Assembly (NCBI RefSeq): GCF_001898805.1 | Contig: NZ_MKVJ01000006.1 | Span: forward strand, 11,861-75,860 | Origin: Leifsonia sp. 71-9 | GTDB lineage: Bacteria > Actinomycetota > Actinomycetes > Actinomycetales > Microbacteriaceae | Direction of reading: 5' to 3' | Length of the DNA stretch: 64,000 nucleotides | In this document: one piece after another, positions 36,405 through 44,845 of the stretch | Layout: the number at the start of each line of letters is the position of its first letter | How positions within the stretch are numbered: position 1 is the stretch's first letter | The notes under the pieces: generated by a model | What the model saw: only the letters and a program-made list of their open reading frames with translations | Told to the model about the DNA's origin: nothing | Database searches by the model: none | Made by a program: the position numbers and the translations under genes

Positions 36405-36962
36405 ATGACGAACGAGAATCCTCCAACGGCGCGCAAAGCACGCCTCCTCCCCCAGCTGATCAAGTTCGGCGCGGTGGGAGCGGTCGGTTTCGTCGTGAAC
36501 CTCGCGGTCTTCAACGGCCTCATGCTGACCGTGCTCGCCGGCGTGCCCCACAAGACCCTGATCGCGACCGCGATCGCCACCCTCGTCGCCATCGGCACGA
36601 ACTGGGTCGGCAACCGCTACTGGGCCTTCTCGCAGAACCGCCAGTCGAACACCGCTCGCGAGGGCGCCGAGTTCTTCATCGTCAGCCTCGCCGGCATGGC
36701 CATCCCGCTGCTGTGCGTGTGGGTGTCGCACTACCTGCTGGGCTTCACCTCGCTGCTGGCCGACAACATCGCGAACAACGTCGTCGGCCTCGCGCTCGGG
36801 ATGGTGTTCCGCTTCGGCTTCTACCGCTGGTGGGTGTTCTCGCCGGACCGCGCGGAACGACGCGAGAAGCGCCGTGCTCCTGTCGGAGCGACCGCGGAGC
36901 CGCCCGTGCTCACCGGCTCGACGCTAGCGGGATCCCCAGACGGTCGTCTCATCGGAGACTGA
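36405..36962 (+). CDS. GtrA-family membrane protein
   Basis: The 185-residue protein has four hydrophobic segments, beginning LIKFGAVGAVGFVVNLAVFN, and the conserved TNWVGNRYWAF. This is the GtrA domain found in proteins that help translocate or anchor lipid-linked sugars with a DPM1-like transferase. Such a transferase is at 5932-6666, but the link is only inference. The ATG at 36405 follows the probable promoter; an in-frame ATG at 36312 is less likely. The end overlaps the convergent PH-domain gene by 39 bp. Confidence 0.85.
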   Translation: MTNENPPTARKARLLPQLIKFGAVGAVGFVVNLAVFNGLMLTVLAGVPHKTLIATAIATLVAIGTNWVGNRYWAFSQNRQSNTAREGAEFFIVSLAGMAIPLLCVWVSHYLLGFTSLLADNIANNVVGLALGMVFRFGFYRWWVFSPDRAERREKRRAPVGATAEPPVLTGSTLAGSPDGRLIGD

Positions 36963-37481
36963 CTCCGACTGCTGGCGCCGCATCGCCACGACGGTCTGCG
37001 CGTGTTCCATCAGCTCGCTCAGCGCGCGCTGCACCTGATCGGCCTTCGGCACGTCCTTGAGCACGACGGGATGATCGAGCCCGGCGTTGATCCGCACGTC
37101 GCCGGAGCGGAAGGCGCTCTGCAGCCAGTTGCGCTTCACGCTCACGTCGTAGCCGCGGCTGTGGAGGAGCTCCTGGCGCACGCGCACGAAGAAGCCGTGC
37201 CGGATGACGATCCGCCGCGTGGTGATCGTGTAGCGCCGGCTCAGCCAGGCCGCCAGCGGCAGGAGGAAGAGCAGCAGCAGGACGGCGGCGGCCGACGACC
37301 ACAGCAGCACGATCTCCCACACCTCGTCGAGCCGGCCGGCGAAGAAGCCGACCGCTCCGCTCGCGGCGATCAGAGCGAGGCTCGGCCAGAACAGCACGCG
37401 GGCGTTCCGGCGCAGACGCGCCACGACCCGCTCCGGGGGCTGGCCGGGCACCCCGTCCGTCGTGTTGCTCATGCTTCCCAT
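36924..37481 (-). CDS. PH-domain (YdbS/bPH2-like) membrane protein
   Basis: The 185-residue protein has two adjacent hydrophobic segments (about residues 30-75), then SRRYTITTRRIVIRHGFFVRVRQELLHSR split over the start of a bacterial PH domain. Its beta strands run to about residue 150. Such proteins sit in the membrane with the PH domain in the cytoplasm; the function is unknown. The ATG at 37481 overlaps the birA stop (TAATG), so it is co-translated with birA. The tail is polar and probably disordered. Confidence 0.8.
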   Translation of the reverse strand: MGSMSNTTDGVPGQPPERVVARLRRNARVLFWPSLALIAASGAVGFFAGRLDEVWEIVLLWSSAAAVLLLLFLLPLAAWLSRRYTITTRRIVIRHGFFVRVRQELLHSRGYDVSVKRNWLQSAFRSGDVRINAGLDHPVVLKDVPKADQVQRALSELMEHAQTVVAMRRQQSESVSDETTVWGSR

Positions 37482-38260
37482 TAATACCGCAGGTGCGTCA
37501 CGTCGCCCGCCGCGACAGCCGTGCGCCCCGTATCCGACTCCACGATCAGTCGCCCGTCGTCGTCGATGCCCACCGCCGTGCCCAGCAGATCCTCGCCGCT
37601 CGGGAGCTCGACGCGGACCGCGCGACCGATGGTGTGGCACGCCTCGGCGACCTCGTCGCGCAGCGCGCTGCGCACCGGATCGCCTCCGGCCGTCAGGTAT
37701 TCGCGGTAGAGCGTGATCAGGTGGGCGAGGTAGGAGGCGAGCACGACGTCCGCGTCCGGAGCGTCGGCACCGGCGACGACGAGGGAGGTGGAGGTCGCCG
37801 TGGGCAGCTCGTCGCTCTCCTGGAACAGGTTCACGCCGACGCCGACGACGAGACCGGAGAGGTCGGGCAGCAGCTCGGAGAGCGTCCCGCTCACCTTCTG
37901 CCCGTCGATCAGGACGTCGTTCGGCCATTTGACCGACACGGTGCCCGGTACGAGCGGGGCGATCGCCCGGCTCATCGCGAGCCCGGCCAGCAGCGGGAAC
38001 CAGCCGAAGGCGTCCGGGGCGAGCCCCTCCGGCTTCAGGAGCACCGAGATCGCCAGCGTGCGTCCGGGAGGGGCGACCCACACCCGGCCCAGCCGGCCCC
38101 GGCCTCCGGTCTGATTCGCGGTCACGACGACCGAGAGGTCGGGAAGGCCCGCGGCGCGCGCGCTCAGGACGTCGTTCGTGGACCCGGCCTCGGACAGCAC
38201 CTCCAGCCCGGGGACGACGGCTCGGCTCCGGCGGAAGTCCACGTGATCGCTCTGCTGCAT
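37481..38260 (-). CDS. birA: Biotin--[acetyl-CoA-carboxylase] ligase
   Basis: The 259-residue product has EAGSTNDVLSARA, the biotinyl-AMP loop GGRGRLGRVWVAPPG and KWPNDVLIDGQKVSG, the catalytic core of biotin protein ligases. It lacks the N-terminal helix-turn-helix, so it is a pure ligase and not a repressor. It attaches biotin to the carrier domain of the acyl-CoA carboxylase alpha subunit encoded at 45561-47327. It is divergent from the carboxyltransferase gene with an 85-bp gap. CAGACT upstream is a weak -10. Confidence 0.93.
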   Translation of the reverse strand: MQQSDHVDFRRSRAVVPGLEVLSEAGSTNDVLSARAAGLPDLSVVVTANQTGGRGRLGRVWVAPPGRTLAISVLLKPEGLAPDAFGWFPLLAGLAMSRAIAPLVPGTVSVKWPNDVLIDGQKVSGTLSELLPDLSGLVVGVGVNLFQESDELPTATSTSLVVAGADAPDADVVLASYLAHLITLYREYLTAGGDPVRSALRDEVAEACHTIGRAVRVELPSGEDLLGTAVGIDDDGRLIVESDTGRTAVAAGDVTHLRY

Positions 38261-38332
38261 TGGCCCAGTCTGCCAGTCCGGAGCCCAGGATTTGTAGGAT
38301 CCCGTCAACGGCACGGCCTCTGCACTGGCAGG

Positions 38333-38338
38333 TAGAGT
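38333..38338 (+). promoter_or_regulatory. -10 hexamer TAGAGT, predicted leaderless carboxyltransferase start
   Basis: TAGAGT is followed by exactly 7 nt and the GTG at 38346, favouring this start over the GTG at 38337. Confidence 0.55.
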
Positions 38339-38345
38339 GAACGGC

Positions 38346-39950
38346 GTGACCGACACCGAAGCACGCCAGACCGCCGATCTCTCCACCACCGCAGGCAAGC
38401 TCGCGGACCTCAAGGAGCGGTTCCACGAGGCCGTGACCGCCAGTGGGGAGGCCGCGATCGAGAAGCAGCACGCCAAGGGCAAGCTCACCGCTCGCGAGCG
38501 CATCGACCTGCTGCTCGACCAGGGCTCGTTCGTGGAGTTCGACGAGTTCGTTCGCCACCGCACCCACGCCTTCGGGATGGAGGCCAAGCGGCCCTACGGC
38601 GATGCGGTCGTCACGGGCGTCGGCACCATCCACGGTCGCAACGTCGCGGTGTTCAGCCAGGACTTCACCATCTTCGGCGGATCGCTCGGCGAGGTGGCCG
38701 GCGAGAAGATCATCAAGGTGATGGACCACGCCCTGAAGACCGGCGTGCCGATGATCGGCATCCTCGACTCGGGCGGCGCGCGCATCCAGGAGGGTGTCGT
38801 CGCGCTCGGCAAGTACGGCGAGATCTTCCGCCGCAACACGGCCGCCTCCGGTGTCATCCCGCAGATCTCCATCGTCATGGGCCCGGCGGCCGGCGGTGCC
38901 GTGTACTCCCCCGCCCTCACCGACTTCGTCATCATGGTCGACAAGTCGAGCCACATGTTCGTCACCGGCCCGGACGTGATCAAGACCGTCACCGGCGAGG
39001 ACGTCGGCTTCGAGGAGCTGGGCGGCGCGCTGACCCACAACAAGATCTCGGGCGTCTCCCACTACCTCGCGAGCGACGAGGAGGACGCGCTCGACTACGC
39101 GCGCAGCCTGCTCGGCTACCTCCCGCAGAACAACCTCGCGGAGCTGCCGCAGTACGAGTCCGAGCCGGAGCTCGAGACGACGGACGCCGACCTGCGCCTC
39201 AACACGGTCATCCCGGACTCCCCGAACCAGCCGTACGACGTCAAGACGATCATCGAGGGCATCGTCGACGACGGCGAGTTCCTCGAGGTGCAGCCGCTCT
39301 TCGCGCCGAACATCGTGATCGGCTTCGCGCGCGTCGAGGGCCGCTCGGTCGGCATCGTGGCGAACCAGCCGAGCGCGATGGCCGGAACCCTCAACATCGA
39401 CGCCGGCGAGAAAGCGTCCCGGTTCGTGCGCTTCTGCGACGCGTTCGGCATCCCGATCCTCACCCTGGTCGACGTCCCCGGCTACCTGCCCGGAACCGAC
39501 CAGGAGTGGACGGGCGTCATCCGCCGCGGAGCCAAGCTGCTCTACGCGTACGCGGAGGCCACCGTCCCCCTCGTCACCATCATCACCCGCAAGGCATACG
39601 GCGGCGCCTACATCGTCATGGGCTCCAAGCAGCTCGGCGCCGACATCAACCTGGCGTGGCCGACCGCCGAGATCGCGGTCATGGGCGGCCAGGGCGCGGT
39701 CAACATCCTGTACCGCGGCGAGATCAAGCGCGCGGAGGAGGCCGGCGAGGACGTCGCGGCCGTGCGCACCAAGCTCGCCAACGAGTACACCTACAACGTG
39801 GCCAGCCCGTTCCTCGCGGCGGAGCGCGGCGAGCTCGACGGCGTGATCGAGCCGTCGGCCACGCGCGTCTCGGTGATCAAGGCGCTGCGGGCGCTGCGCA
39901 CGAAGCGCGCGACCATGCCGCCCAAGAAGCACGGGAACATCCCGCTGTGA
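38346..39950 (+). CDS. Acyl-CoA carboxylase carboxyltransferase (beta) subunit, AccD5/PccB-like
   Basis: The 534-residue product is a full carboxyltransferase: [20 protein letters not shown] at the N terminus, the acyl-CoA oxyanion loop [13 protein letters not shown], and the biotin-side [16 protein letters not shown] with [17 protein letters not shown]. It transfers CO2 from carboxybiotin to acetyl-CoA or propionyl-CoA for fatty acid synthesis. The neighbouring epsilon subunit and birA match the AccD5 locus of other actinobacteria. Substrate preference cannot be read from the sequence here. The stop overlaps the epsilon gene (GTGA). Confidence 0.93.
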   Translation: MTDTEARQTADLSTTAGKLADLKERFHEAVTASGEAAIEKQHAKGKLTARERIDLLLDQGSFVEFDEFVRHRTHAFGMEAKRPYGDAVVTGVGTIHGRNVAVFSQDFTIFGGSLGEVAGEKIIKVMDHALKTGVPMIGILDSGGARIQEGVVALGKYGEIFRRNTAASGVIPQISIVMGPAAGGAVYSPALTDFVIMVDKSSHMFVTGPDVIKTVTGEDVGFEELGGALTHNKISGVSHYLASDEEDALDYARSLLGYLPQNNLAELPQYESEPELETTDADLRLNTVIPDSPNQPYDVKTIIEGIVDDGEFLEVQPLFAPNIVIGFARVEGRSVGIVANQPSAMAGTLNIDAGEKASRFVRFCDAFGIPILTLVDVPGYLPGTDQEWTGVIRRGAKLLYAYAEATVPLVTIITRKAYGGAYIVMGSKQLGADINLAWPTAEIAVMGGQGAVNILYRGEIKRAEEAGEDVAAVRTKLANEYTYNVASPFLAAERGELDGVIEPSATRVSVIKALRALRTKRATMPPKKHGNIPL

Positions 39951-40174
39951 CCGGCGAGCTCGACCCGTCTCAGATCCGGTTCGTCACCCGCGGGGTGACG
40001 CCGGAGGAGATCGCCGCGGTCACGGCCGTGCTCACCGCGGCCGCCGCGGAGCAGGCCGCGGCCGCGAACGACGCGCGCCCCGCGGCGGTTCCCGACGCGT
40101 GGGCCCGCAGCCAGCGTCAGCTCCGCACGCCCCTGGCACCGGGTCCCGGCGCCTGGCGGTCCTTCTCGGGCTGA
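39947..40174 (+). CDS. Acyl-CoA carboxylase epsilon subunit
   Basis: The 75-residue product has [20 protein letters not shown], an Ala-rich linker and [19 protein letters not shown] at the end. This pattern (R-G-x-P-T/P-E-E-x-A-A, then W-x-x) is that of the small actinobacterial AccE subunit, which stabilises the alpha-beta complex. The GTG start overlaps the carboxyltransferase stop. Such small genes are easily missed. Confidence 0.85.
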   Translation: MTGELDPSQIRFVTRGVTPEEIAAVTAVLTAAAAEQAAAANDARPAAVPDAWARSQRQLRTPLAPGPGAWRSFSG

Positions 40175-40420
40175 GCCGCTCAGGCGGCGGATCCGTCCCC
40201 CGCTGTACCCCGAACCCGGAGTACCCCACATGTGGGACAGCCTGGTTTCCAGGTCCCGTGTGGATGCGAGTCCCCGGGATGTCCCCCGGTGTCCTCCAAA
40301 ATGACGACTATGTAATCTCTGGGATTGACGTCAATATAGTTATTGCTAGGTGTCTCTCCTCGTGAGTCACACCGCCGAATCACTCGTCGACTAGGGTAAG
40401 CAGGCGAGTGCTTTGGGGGC

Positions 40421-40455
40421 GAGTCAGGGCGATATTCGGGTTGTCGCCCTGACTC
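40421..40455 (+). repeat. Perfect hairpin, 12-bp stem
   Basis: Arms GAGTCAGGGCGA (40421-40432) and TCGCCCTGACTC (40444-40455) with an 11-nt loop containing ATTCGGG. It stands 9 bp before the terminator hairpin, whose loop also contains ATTCGGG. Confidence 0.75.
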
Positions 40456-40464
40456 GGGGTTTGA

Positions 40465-40505
40465 AAAGGGGCCGACAATTCGGGTGTCGGCCCCTTTCTC
40501 CTTTT
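40465..40505. terminator. Rho-independent terminator, probably bidirectional
   Basis: A perfect 13-bp stem, AAAGGGGCCGACA (40465-40477) with TGTCGGCCCCTTT (40485-40497), is followed by CTCCTTTT. The A-run on the left arm gives a T-run on the - strand, so it can end transcription from both the carboxylase side and the two-component side. Confidence 0.85.
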
Positions 40506-40524
40506 AACCCCTAGCGCGTCCCGG

Positions 40525-40560
40525 ACCGCTCAGCGCGTCTCGAACCGCTCAGCGCGTCTC
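40525..40560. repeat. Tandem direct repeat of a 17-mer at a gene end
   Basis: ACCGCTCAGCGCGTCTC occurs at 40525-40541 and again at 40544-40560, a 19-bp period. The second copy runs into the stop codon (40559-40561) of the membrane protein. A worn partial copy (AGCGCGTC) starts at 40513. Confidence 0.8.
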
Positions 40561-41581
40561 AGGCCACCGGGCGCGGGATCTCCAGCCACAGATCGACCTC
40601 GTCGTCGTCCGAGTCCGCGCCGAGCGCGTTGGCGGCGCCGTCGTCGGACATGCGCAGCCCCACCACGGTCACCGCGGTCTGCGAGGACCGCGGCACGGTG
40701 CGCACGATCAGCTTGTCCGTCGTCGTGCCGCGGATCGCCTCGGCCAGGCGGCGCAGCACGGTCTCGAGTCCGTGCTGGTCGAGGTCGTCGATCCCGCCCT
40801 CGTCCAGGAGGCTGACCACGACCCCGCGCCGGCGGGCGTCCATGACCTCCCGCCGCACATCGTCGTTGAGGAGGCGGCGGCCGCGGATCTCGTCGCGGAT
40901 CGCGCCCTCGAGGTAGCGGCACTCGCGGCGTTCGGCCTCCGTCAGGTCGCCACCGCGCCGCACGATCTCGGCCAGCATCGGCGCCGCGACGCGGTAGGTC
41001 TGCCGCAGCCGGAGCTGACGCTCCATGACGTGCGCCTCCTGCGCGGCCTGCCACTCCGTGGCCTCGCGCTCGGCGCGGGCGAACTGCAGCGCATCCCGCC
41101 CGGCCTTCGCCAGCGAGCCGGCGATCACCACGGCGACGCCGACCCACACGACCGATCCGATCACGCCGATGCCGGCCAGTGCGCCCGGGCCCGCCCAGAA
41201 GACCGTCTGCACGGCGAGGAAGCCGACCCCGAGCCACGCGAACAGCGACTGGCGCCGCACCGCGCAGATGGTGATCAGCGTCCCGACGGCGGCGACGTAC
41301 CAGGTCCCGTAGCCGTTGTCCTTCGCGGGGTCCAGCTGGCTCGTCACGAGGATGGGGATGACGACGCAGACCGCGAGGTCGAAGGCCGCCAACCAGAGCG
41401 GCATCTTCGTCGGGCTCGTCGGCCACAGGCTCATCACGGTCGCGACGGCGTACAGCGCCATCGCGACGATGGGCGGACCGGGGTTCGCCGGGATGGAGAG
41501 GGACGAGAGCGCGAGGAACAGGTGGTACGCCGAGAACAGGGCGCCGAGACCGAGGAAGAGGACGCGGTTGAGCGTGATCAC
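40559..41581 (-). CDS. Kinase-like membrane protein of unknown function, partner of the two-component system
   Basis: The 340-residue protein has about six hydrophobic segments (residues 5-170), then a charged region (ATEWQAAQEAHVMERQLRLR) and a soluble tail. The tail resembles the end of NarX-type kinases in parts (RREVMDARRRGVVVSLLDEGG; ETVLRRLAEAIRG). I cannot find a phospho-acceptor His box, an N box or the Gly-rich ATP lid. It starts at the stop of a true histidine kinase (ATGA overlap). It may be a degenerate kinase or sensor modulating that kinase. Function unknown. Confidence 0.7.
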   Translation of the reverse strand: MITLNRVLFLGLGALFSAYHLFLALSSLSIPANPGPPIVAMALYAVATVMSLWPTSPTKMPLWLAAFDLAVCVVIPILVTSQLDPAKDNGYGTWYVAAVGTLITICAVRRQSLFAWLGVGFLAVQTVFWAGPGALAGIGVIGSVVWVGVAVVIAGSLAKAGRDALQFARAEREATEWQAAQEAHVMERQLRLRQTYRVAAPMLAEIVRRGGDLTEAERRECRYLEGAIRDEIRGRRLLNDDVRREVMDARRRGVVVSLLDEGGIDDLDQHGLETVLRRLAEAIRGTTTDKLIVRTVPRSSQTAVTVVGLRMSDDGAANALGADSDDDEVDLWLEIPRPVA

Positions 41582-42840
41582 TCGACGACCTCCTGCTCCC
41601 GGTCGGAGGAGGGCCAGAGGATCACGACGGTGGTCCCGTTGCCGGGCTCCGACTCGATGCGGGCGCGGCCGCCGACCTTCGCGAGCCGGTCGCGGATGCT
41701 GACGCGCAGTCCCAGGCGCTCCGCCGGCACCTCGTCGGCCGAGAAACCGCGCCCCTCGTCGCGCACGACGATGTGCACGGTCGCGGCCGGGCTGCCGCCG
41801 CGGATGCTGATGCTGCGGGGCACCTCCGGTCCGCCGGCGTGCTGCATGCTGTTCACCATCGCCTGGACGCTGGCGGAGTAGACGGCCTCCGCCACGTTGA
41901 CCGGGAGGCTGTGCACCTCCACATCCTGGACCTCGATGACGAACGGGGAGGAGAACGCGTTGGCCGCCGTCACGAGTCGCTCGGTGAGCCGGTCGAGCCC
42001 GACCAGGGACTGGTCCTCCGGCGTCGAGGCCTCGGCGGCGTGGAGGTGGCCGATCGCGTCCGCGGCCATGGTGGCCGCGAGCTCCTTCTGCTCGGGGCTG
42101 CGCGCACTGGCCGCCGAGAGCAGCGTCGTCAGGACGCTGTCATGCACGATCGCGTCGACCTGCACCCGCTCGACCTCGGTCGCGTGCTGGCGGACGGCGG
42201 TGGCATACCGCGCGAGCGCCTGGCTCTGCGCGACATCGACGCCCGACGACGCCTGGCGCATCATCGCGATGATGGCGAGGATCGCGCCACCGAGGATGAT
42301 CGCGTACACGGCGTCGAGCCCCGCCAGCTCGGCGCCGACGCCGCCGCCCGCCGGGAGTGCGCGGATCACGCCGTACGCGATCGGGGCGATGAGCGTGTAG
42401 ACCACGGCGAGCCAGAGCGGGTACGCCACGGCGGCGAACGCGGTGAACACGTTGCAGAGGAACCAGATCCAGGGCTTGTCGGCCGTGAAGGCGGCGGGAT
42501 CCGAGACGACGAGCGGCCAGGAGACGATCGCCACCAGGTACAGCACGGCGAGGACGGCCATCGCGCCCTTGACCCAGCGCTGCAGGATCGCCAGCAGGAC
42601 GGTCACGACGATCCCGCCGAAGATGACGGCCGTCATCACCAGACCCCACGGCTGCACCAGCACGTGCTGCTGGGCGATGGCGGTGGGGATGGTCTGGAGG
42701 CCGAAGACGACCCCGAAGGCGGCGACCGTGCGGTCGGCGATGCGCTCGATGCGCGCCCGGCTCAGCGGGTTGCGAGGCTTCGACGACTCGCGCGGAGCTC
42801 CCGGGACGGACCCGGGACGCACCAGGTCAGACGCGCTCAT
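41578..42840 (-). CDS. NarL-system-type sensor histidine kinase
   Basis: The 420-residue product has about six membrane segments (residues 30-215), then VERVQVDAIVHDSVLTTLLS, where the His of HDSV fits the HisKA_3-like phospho-acceptor. The ATPase domain follows: SASVQAMVNSMQHAGG (N box), VRDEGRGFSADEVP (G1), LGLRVSIRDRLAKVGG (G2) and GNGTTVVILWP. It should phosphorylate the LuxR-type regulator encoded just upstream, whose gene it overlaps by 14 bp. The signal is unknown. Confidence 0.85.
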   Translation of the reverse strand: MSASDLVRPGSVPGAPRESSKPRNPLSRARIERIADRTVAAFGVVFGLQTIPTAIAQQHVLVQPWGLVMTAVIFGGIVVTVLLAILQRWVKGAMAVLAVLYLVAIVSWPLVVSDPAAFTADKPWIWFLCNVFTAFAAVAYPLWLAVVYTLIAPIAYGVIRALPAGGGVGAELAGLDAVYAIILGGAILAIIAMMRQASSGVDVAQSQALARYATAVRQHATEVERVQVDAIVHDSVLTTLLSAASARSPEQKELAATMAADAIGHLHAAEASTPEDQSLVGLDRLTERLVTAANAFSSPFVIEVQDVEVHSLPVNVAEAVYSASVQAMVNSMQHAGGPEVPRSISIRGGSPAATVHIVVRDEGRGFSADEVPAERLGLRVSIRDRLAKVGGRARIESEPGNGTTVVILWPSSDREQEVVE

Positions 42841-43486
42841 TGCCCGTGTCGGGATCGAGACCCGGCAGGATGCCGTCTTCCACCGCGCGCCGGAGCAGAT
42901 CGACCTTCGTGGGGGCCGGGCGGCCGACCTCCACGTACTTGACCCGGATGCGGTCGAGGTATTCGCGGGCGGTCGAGTTCGCGATCCCGAGCTGGGCTGC
43001 GACCGCCTTGAGCGGGAGGCCCGACGCGTAGAGGTGCAGGACGTCGCGCTCGCGCCGGCCGAGCTGGGCCTTCGCGAAGTCGCTGTCCGCGTCGATCGCC
43101 GTCGCCCACTCCAGGTTGTTGAGCACATCGCCGCGCGCCACCGTGGCGATGGCGTTCATGACCGTGGTGGTCGGCGACGACTTCGGGATGACACCGGCCG
43201 CGCCCGCGGCGAGCGCCTCCCGGACGCTGGCCACCCGGTCGGCGATGCTGTGCACCAGCACCGCCGCTCCGGTCGCCTGAGCGCGCTTGACGTTGTCGGT
43301 CACCTTCGACCCGTCGCCCAGCGAGAGATCGAGCACGACGACGTCGCACTCCTGGCCGCCCAGCTCGGCGACGAATTCGTCGACCGTCGCGGCGGTGATG
43401 ACGACCTCGTAACCGGCGTCCTGGCAGGCCGCTTTCAGCCCCAGACGCACCGATTCGTGATCGTCGACGATAGAAACCCGCACCAT
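42827..43486 (-). CDS. NarL/LuxR-family response regulator
   Basis: The 219-residue product has a receiver domain (VSIVDDHESVRLGLKAA; phospho-acceptor Asp in VVVLDLSLGDGS; Lys in GVIPKSSP). A LuxR-type helix-turn-helix follows (LGRRERDVLHLYASGLPLKA; IANSTAREYLDRIRVKY). It is a transcription factor for the kinase encoded downstream. The ATG at 43486 is chosen because TACGAT ends 7 nt upstream; a second ATG at 43495 lies inside that spacing. Targets are unknown. Confidence 0.88.
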   Translation of the reverse strand: MVRVSIVDDHESVRLGLKAACQDAGYEVVITAATVDEFVAELGGQECDVVVLDLSLGDGSKVTDNVKRAQATGAAVLVHSIADRVASVREALAAGAAGVIPKSSPTTTVMNAIATVARGDVLNNLEWATAIDADSDFAKAQLGRRERDVLHLYASGLPLKAVAAQLGIANSTAREYLDRIRVKYVEVGRPAPTKVDLLRRAVEDGILPGLDPDTGNERV

Positions 43487-43493
43487 GTGGTTC

Positions 43494-43499
43494 ATCGTA
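43494..43499 (-). promoter_or_regulatory. -10 hexamer TACGAT, predicted leaderless regulator start
   Basis: TACGAT on the - strand is followed by 7 nt and the ATG at 43486. The same hexamer and spacing occur at purE. Confidence 0.5.
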
Positions 43500-43524
43500 G
43501 TGGTGCGGAGGCCTGTGTCCCCCG

Positions 43525-44817
43525 TCAGGGCGTCAGCGTGGCGACCGCTTCGACGTGGTGGGTGTTCGGGAACAGGTCGAATGCGCGCAGCGAGCGCAGC
43601 GGATACCCGCGCTCGGCGAAGAACGCCAGGTCGCGGGCGAGCGCGACGGGATCGCAGGCGACGTAGACGATCTGGGCCGGACGGAGGGACGCGATGGACT
43701 CGACCACGGCACGTCCCGCACCCGAGCGGGGCGGGTCGAGCACGACGGTCGCGGCCCGGAGGCGGGCGCGGTCGGTCGCGCTCGCGTTGGCGGCGAGGTC
43801 GGCGGCGAAGTGCTCGACGCGCGCCGTCACCGCGGAGGCGCCGACCCAGTCCGCGAGGTTCTCCGCGGCGTCGTCCGTCGCCGCTTCGTCGCTCTCGACC
43901 GAGGTGATCCGCAGCGTGGAGCCGAACTTGTCGCCGAGCGCGGCGGCGAGCAGGCCGACGCCGCCGTAGAGGTCGAGGTTCGCCGCGCGGGGGTCGAAGA
44001 GCGCTTCGTCGACCGCGCTCTGCACGGCGGCCGTGAGCGTGGAGGCCGCACCGCGGTGCACCTGCCAGAAGCCGCGCGCGTCGAGCCGGAACTCGCGGTC
44101 GCCCACGCGCTCCCGGATCGGGACCGGGCGGCGGCGCGGGCGCGCCAGGCGCTTGCCGGTGCGGATCGGGGCGTCGTTGACGAGCACGTGGGCCGCACCA
44201 CCGGAGGTGGCGACGACGTCGATCGACTCCGCCCCGGGGAACGTCTGACCGAACGGCGCCGCCTCCTGGACGGCGTCGGTGGCGAGCGGGAGGCTGCGCA
44301 CCGGGATGATGGTGTGCGTCCGTGCCGCGTACGGGCCGACGCGCCCGTCGTCGCCCACCTGGAGGCGCACGCGCGTGCGCCATCCCGTTCCGTCGGGCGA
44401 TTCGCCCTCGATCGGCTCGACCTCGACCCGTCCGCCGGTCGGGCTCACCCGCGCGATCGTGTCCGCGTCGAGGCGGCCCGTGCGCTGGAGCGCGTCCTCG
44501 ATCACCCGCCGTTTGAGCTCGCGCTGGTGCTCGAGCCGGATGTGGCCGAACTCGGCGCCGCCGGCCCGCTGCCCCGGTTCGCGATCGATCGAGGCGGCGT
44601 CCCACACGTGCTCCTGGCGCTCGGGGGCGGCGTCGATCACCTCCACGGCCTCGCCCCGCCAGAAGCGGTCGTGGGTGCGGTCGGAGATGCGCGCACGGAT
44701 CCGCTCGCCCGGCAGGGTGTCGGGCACGAAGACGACCCGCCCTTCGTGGCGTGCGACGAACACGCCGCCGTGGGCGACGTTGGTAATGTCGAGGTCGACC
44801 TCATCGTTCTGGGGCAT
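43525..44817 (-). CDS. TrmA/RumA-family RNA (uracil-C5-)-methyltransferase
   Basis: The 430-residue product has an N-terminal TRAM-like domain (LDITNVAHGGVFVARHEG), an RNA-binding middle, and a SAM-binding domain with LDLYGGVGLLAAALGDKF and VVLDPPRSGAGRAVV. The catalytic Cys is in IVYVACDPVALARDL. The four Cys residues that hold a 4Fe-4S cluster in RumA are absent. It probably methylates U in rRNA or tRNA. The ATG at 44817 is chosen; a GTG at 44847 would cross the divergent maf start. Confidence 0.85.
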   Translation of the reverse strand: MPQNDEVDLDITNVAHGGVFVARHEGRVVFVPDTLPGERIRARISDRTHDRFWRGEAVEVIDAAPERQEHVWDAASIDREPGQRAGGAEFGHIRLEHQRELKRRVIEDALQRTGRLDADTIARVSPTGGRVEVEPIEGESPDGTGWRTRVRLQVGDDGRVGPYAARTHTIIPVRSLPLATDAVQEAAPFGQTFPGAESIDVVATSGGAAHVLVNDAPIRTGKRLARPRRRPVPIRERVGDREFRLDARGFWQVHRGAASTLTAAVQSAVDEALFDPRAANLDLYGGVGLLAAALGDKFGSTLRITSVESDEAATDDAAENLADWVGASAVTARVEHFAADLAANASATDRARLRAATVVLDPPRSGAGRAVVESIASLRPAQIVYVACDPVALARDLAFFAERGYPLRSLRAFDLFPNTHHVEAVATLTP

Positions 44818-44845
44818 CCTTCGAGCATCCCACACACAGGTGACC

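Larger units (their letters stand above)
40404..40505 (+). ncRNA. Candidate small RNA with two hairpins and terminator
   Basis: Two possible promoters point rightward: TTGACG (40325-40330) with TAGGTG (40347-40352) at 16 bp, and TAGGGT (40392-40397). Downstream come a 12-bp perfect hairpin (40421-40455) and a 13-bp terminator hairpin (40465-40498) ending in pyrimidines. Both loops contain ATTCGGG. The layout suits a small RNA of about 100-150 nt. The alternative is a simple double terminator between convergent genes, so confidence is low. Confidence 0.35.
40175..40558. other. Convergent intergenic region with AT-rich core
   Basis: This is the largest non-coding gap. It contains the palindrome CCCACATGTGGG (40225-40236), a short IR CCTGG-TTT-CCAGG just after it, and an AT-rich core at 40308-40360 with palindrome TTGACGTCAA (40325-40334). 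Tandem hairpins (40421-40455, 40465-40498) and a duplicated 17-mer near the end are listed separately. No convincing protein gene is seen. Confidence 0.6.

Noticed and set aside
40180-40383. 67-codon open frame on the - strand in the gap after the epsilon gene
   Set aside because: No family resemblance, no ribosome-binding site or -10, and it crosses palindromes and the AT-rich core; more likely non-coding.
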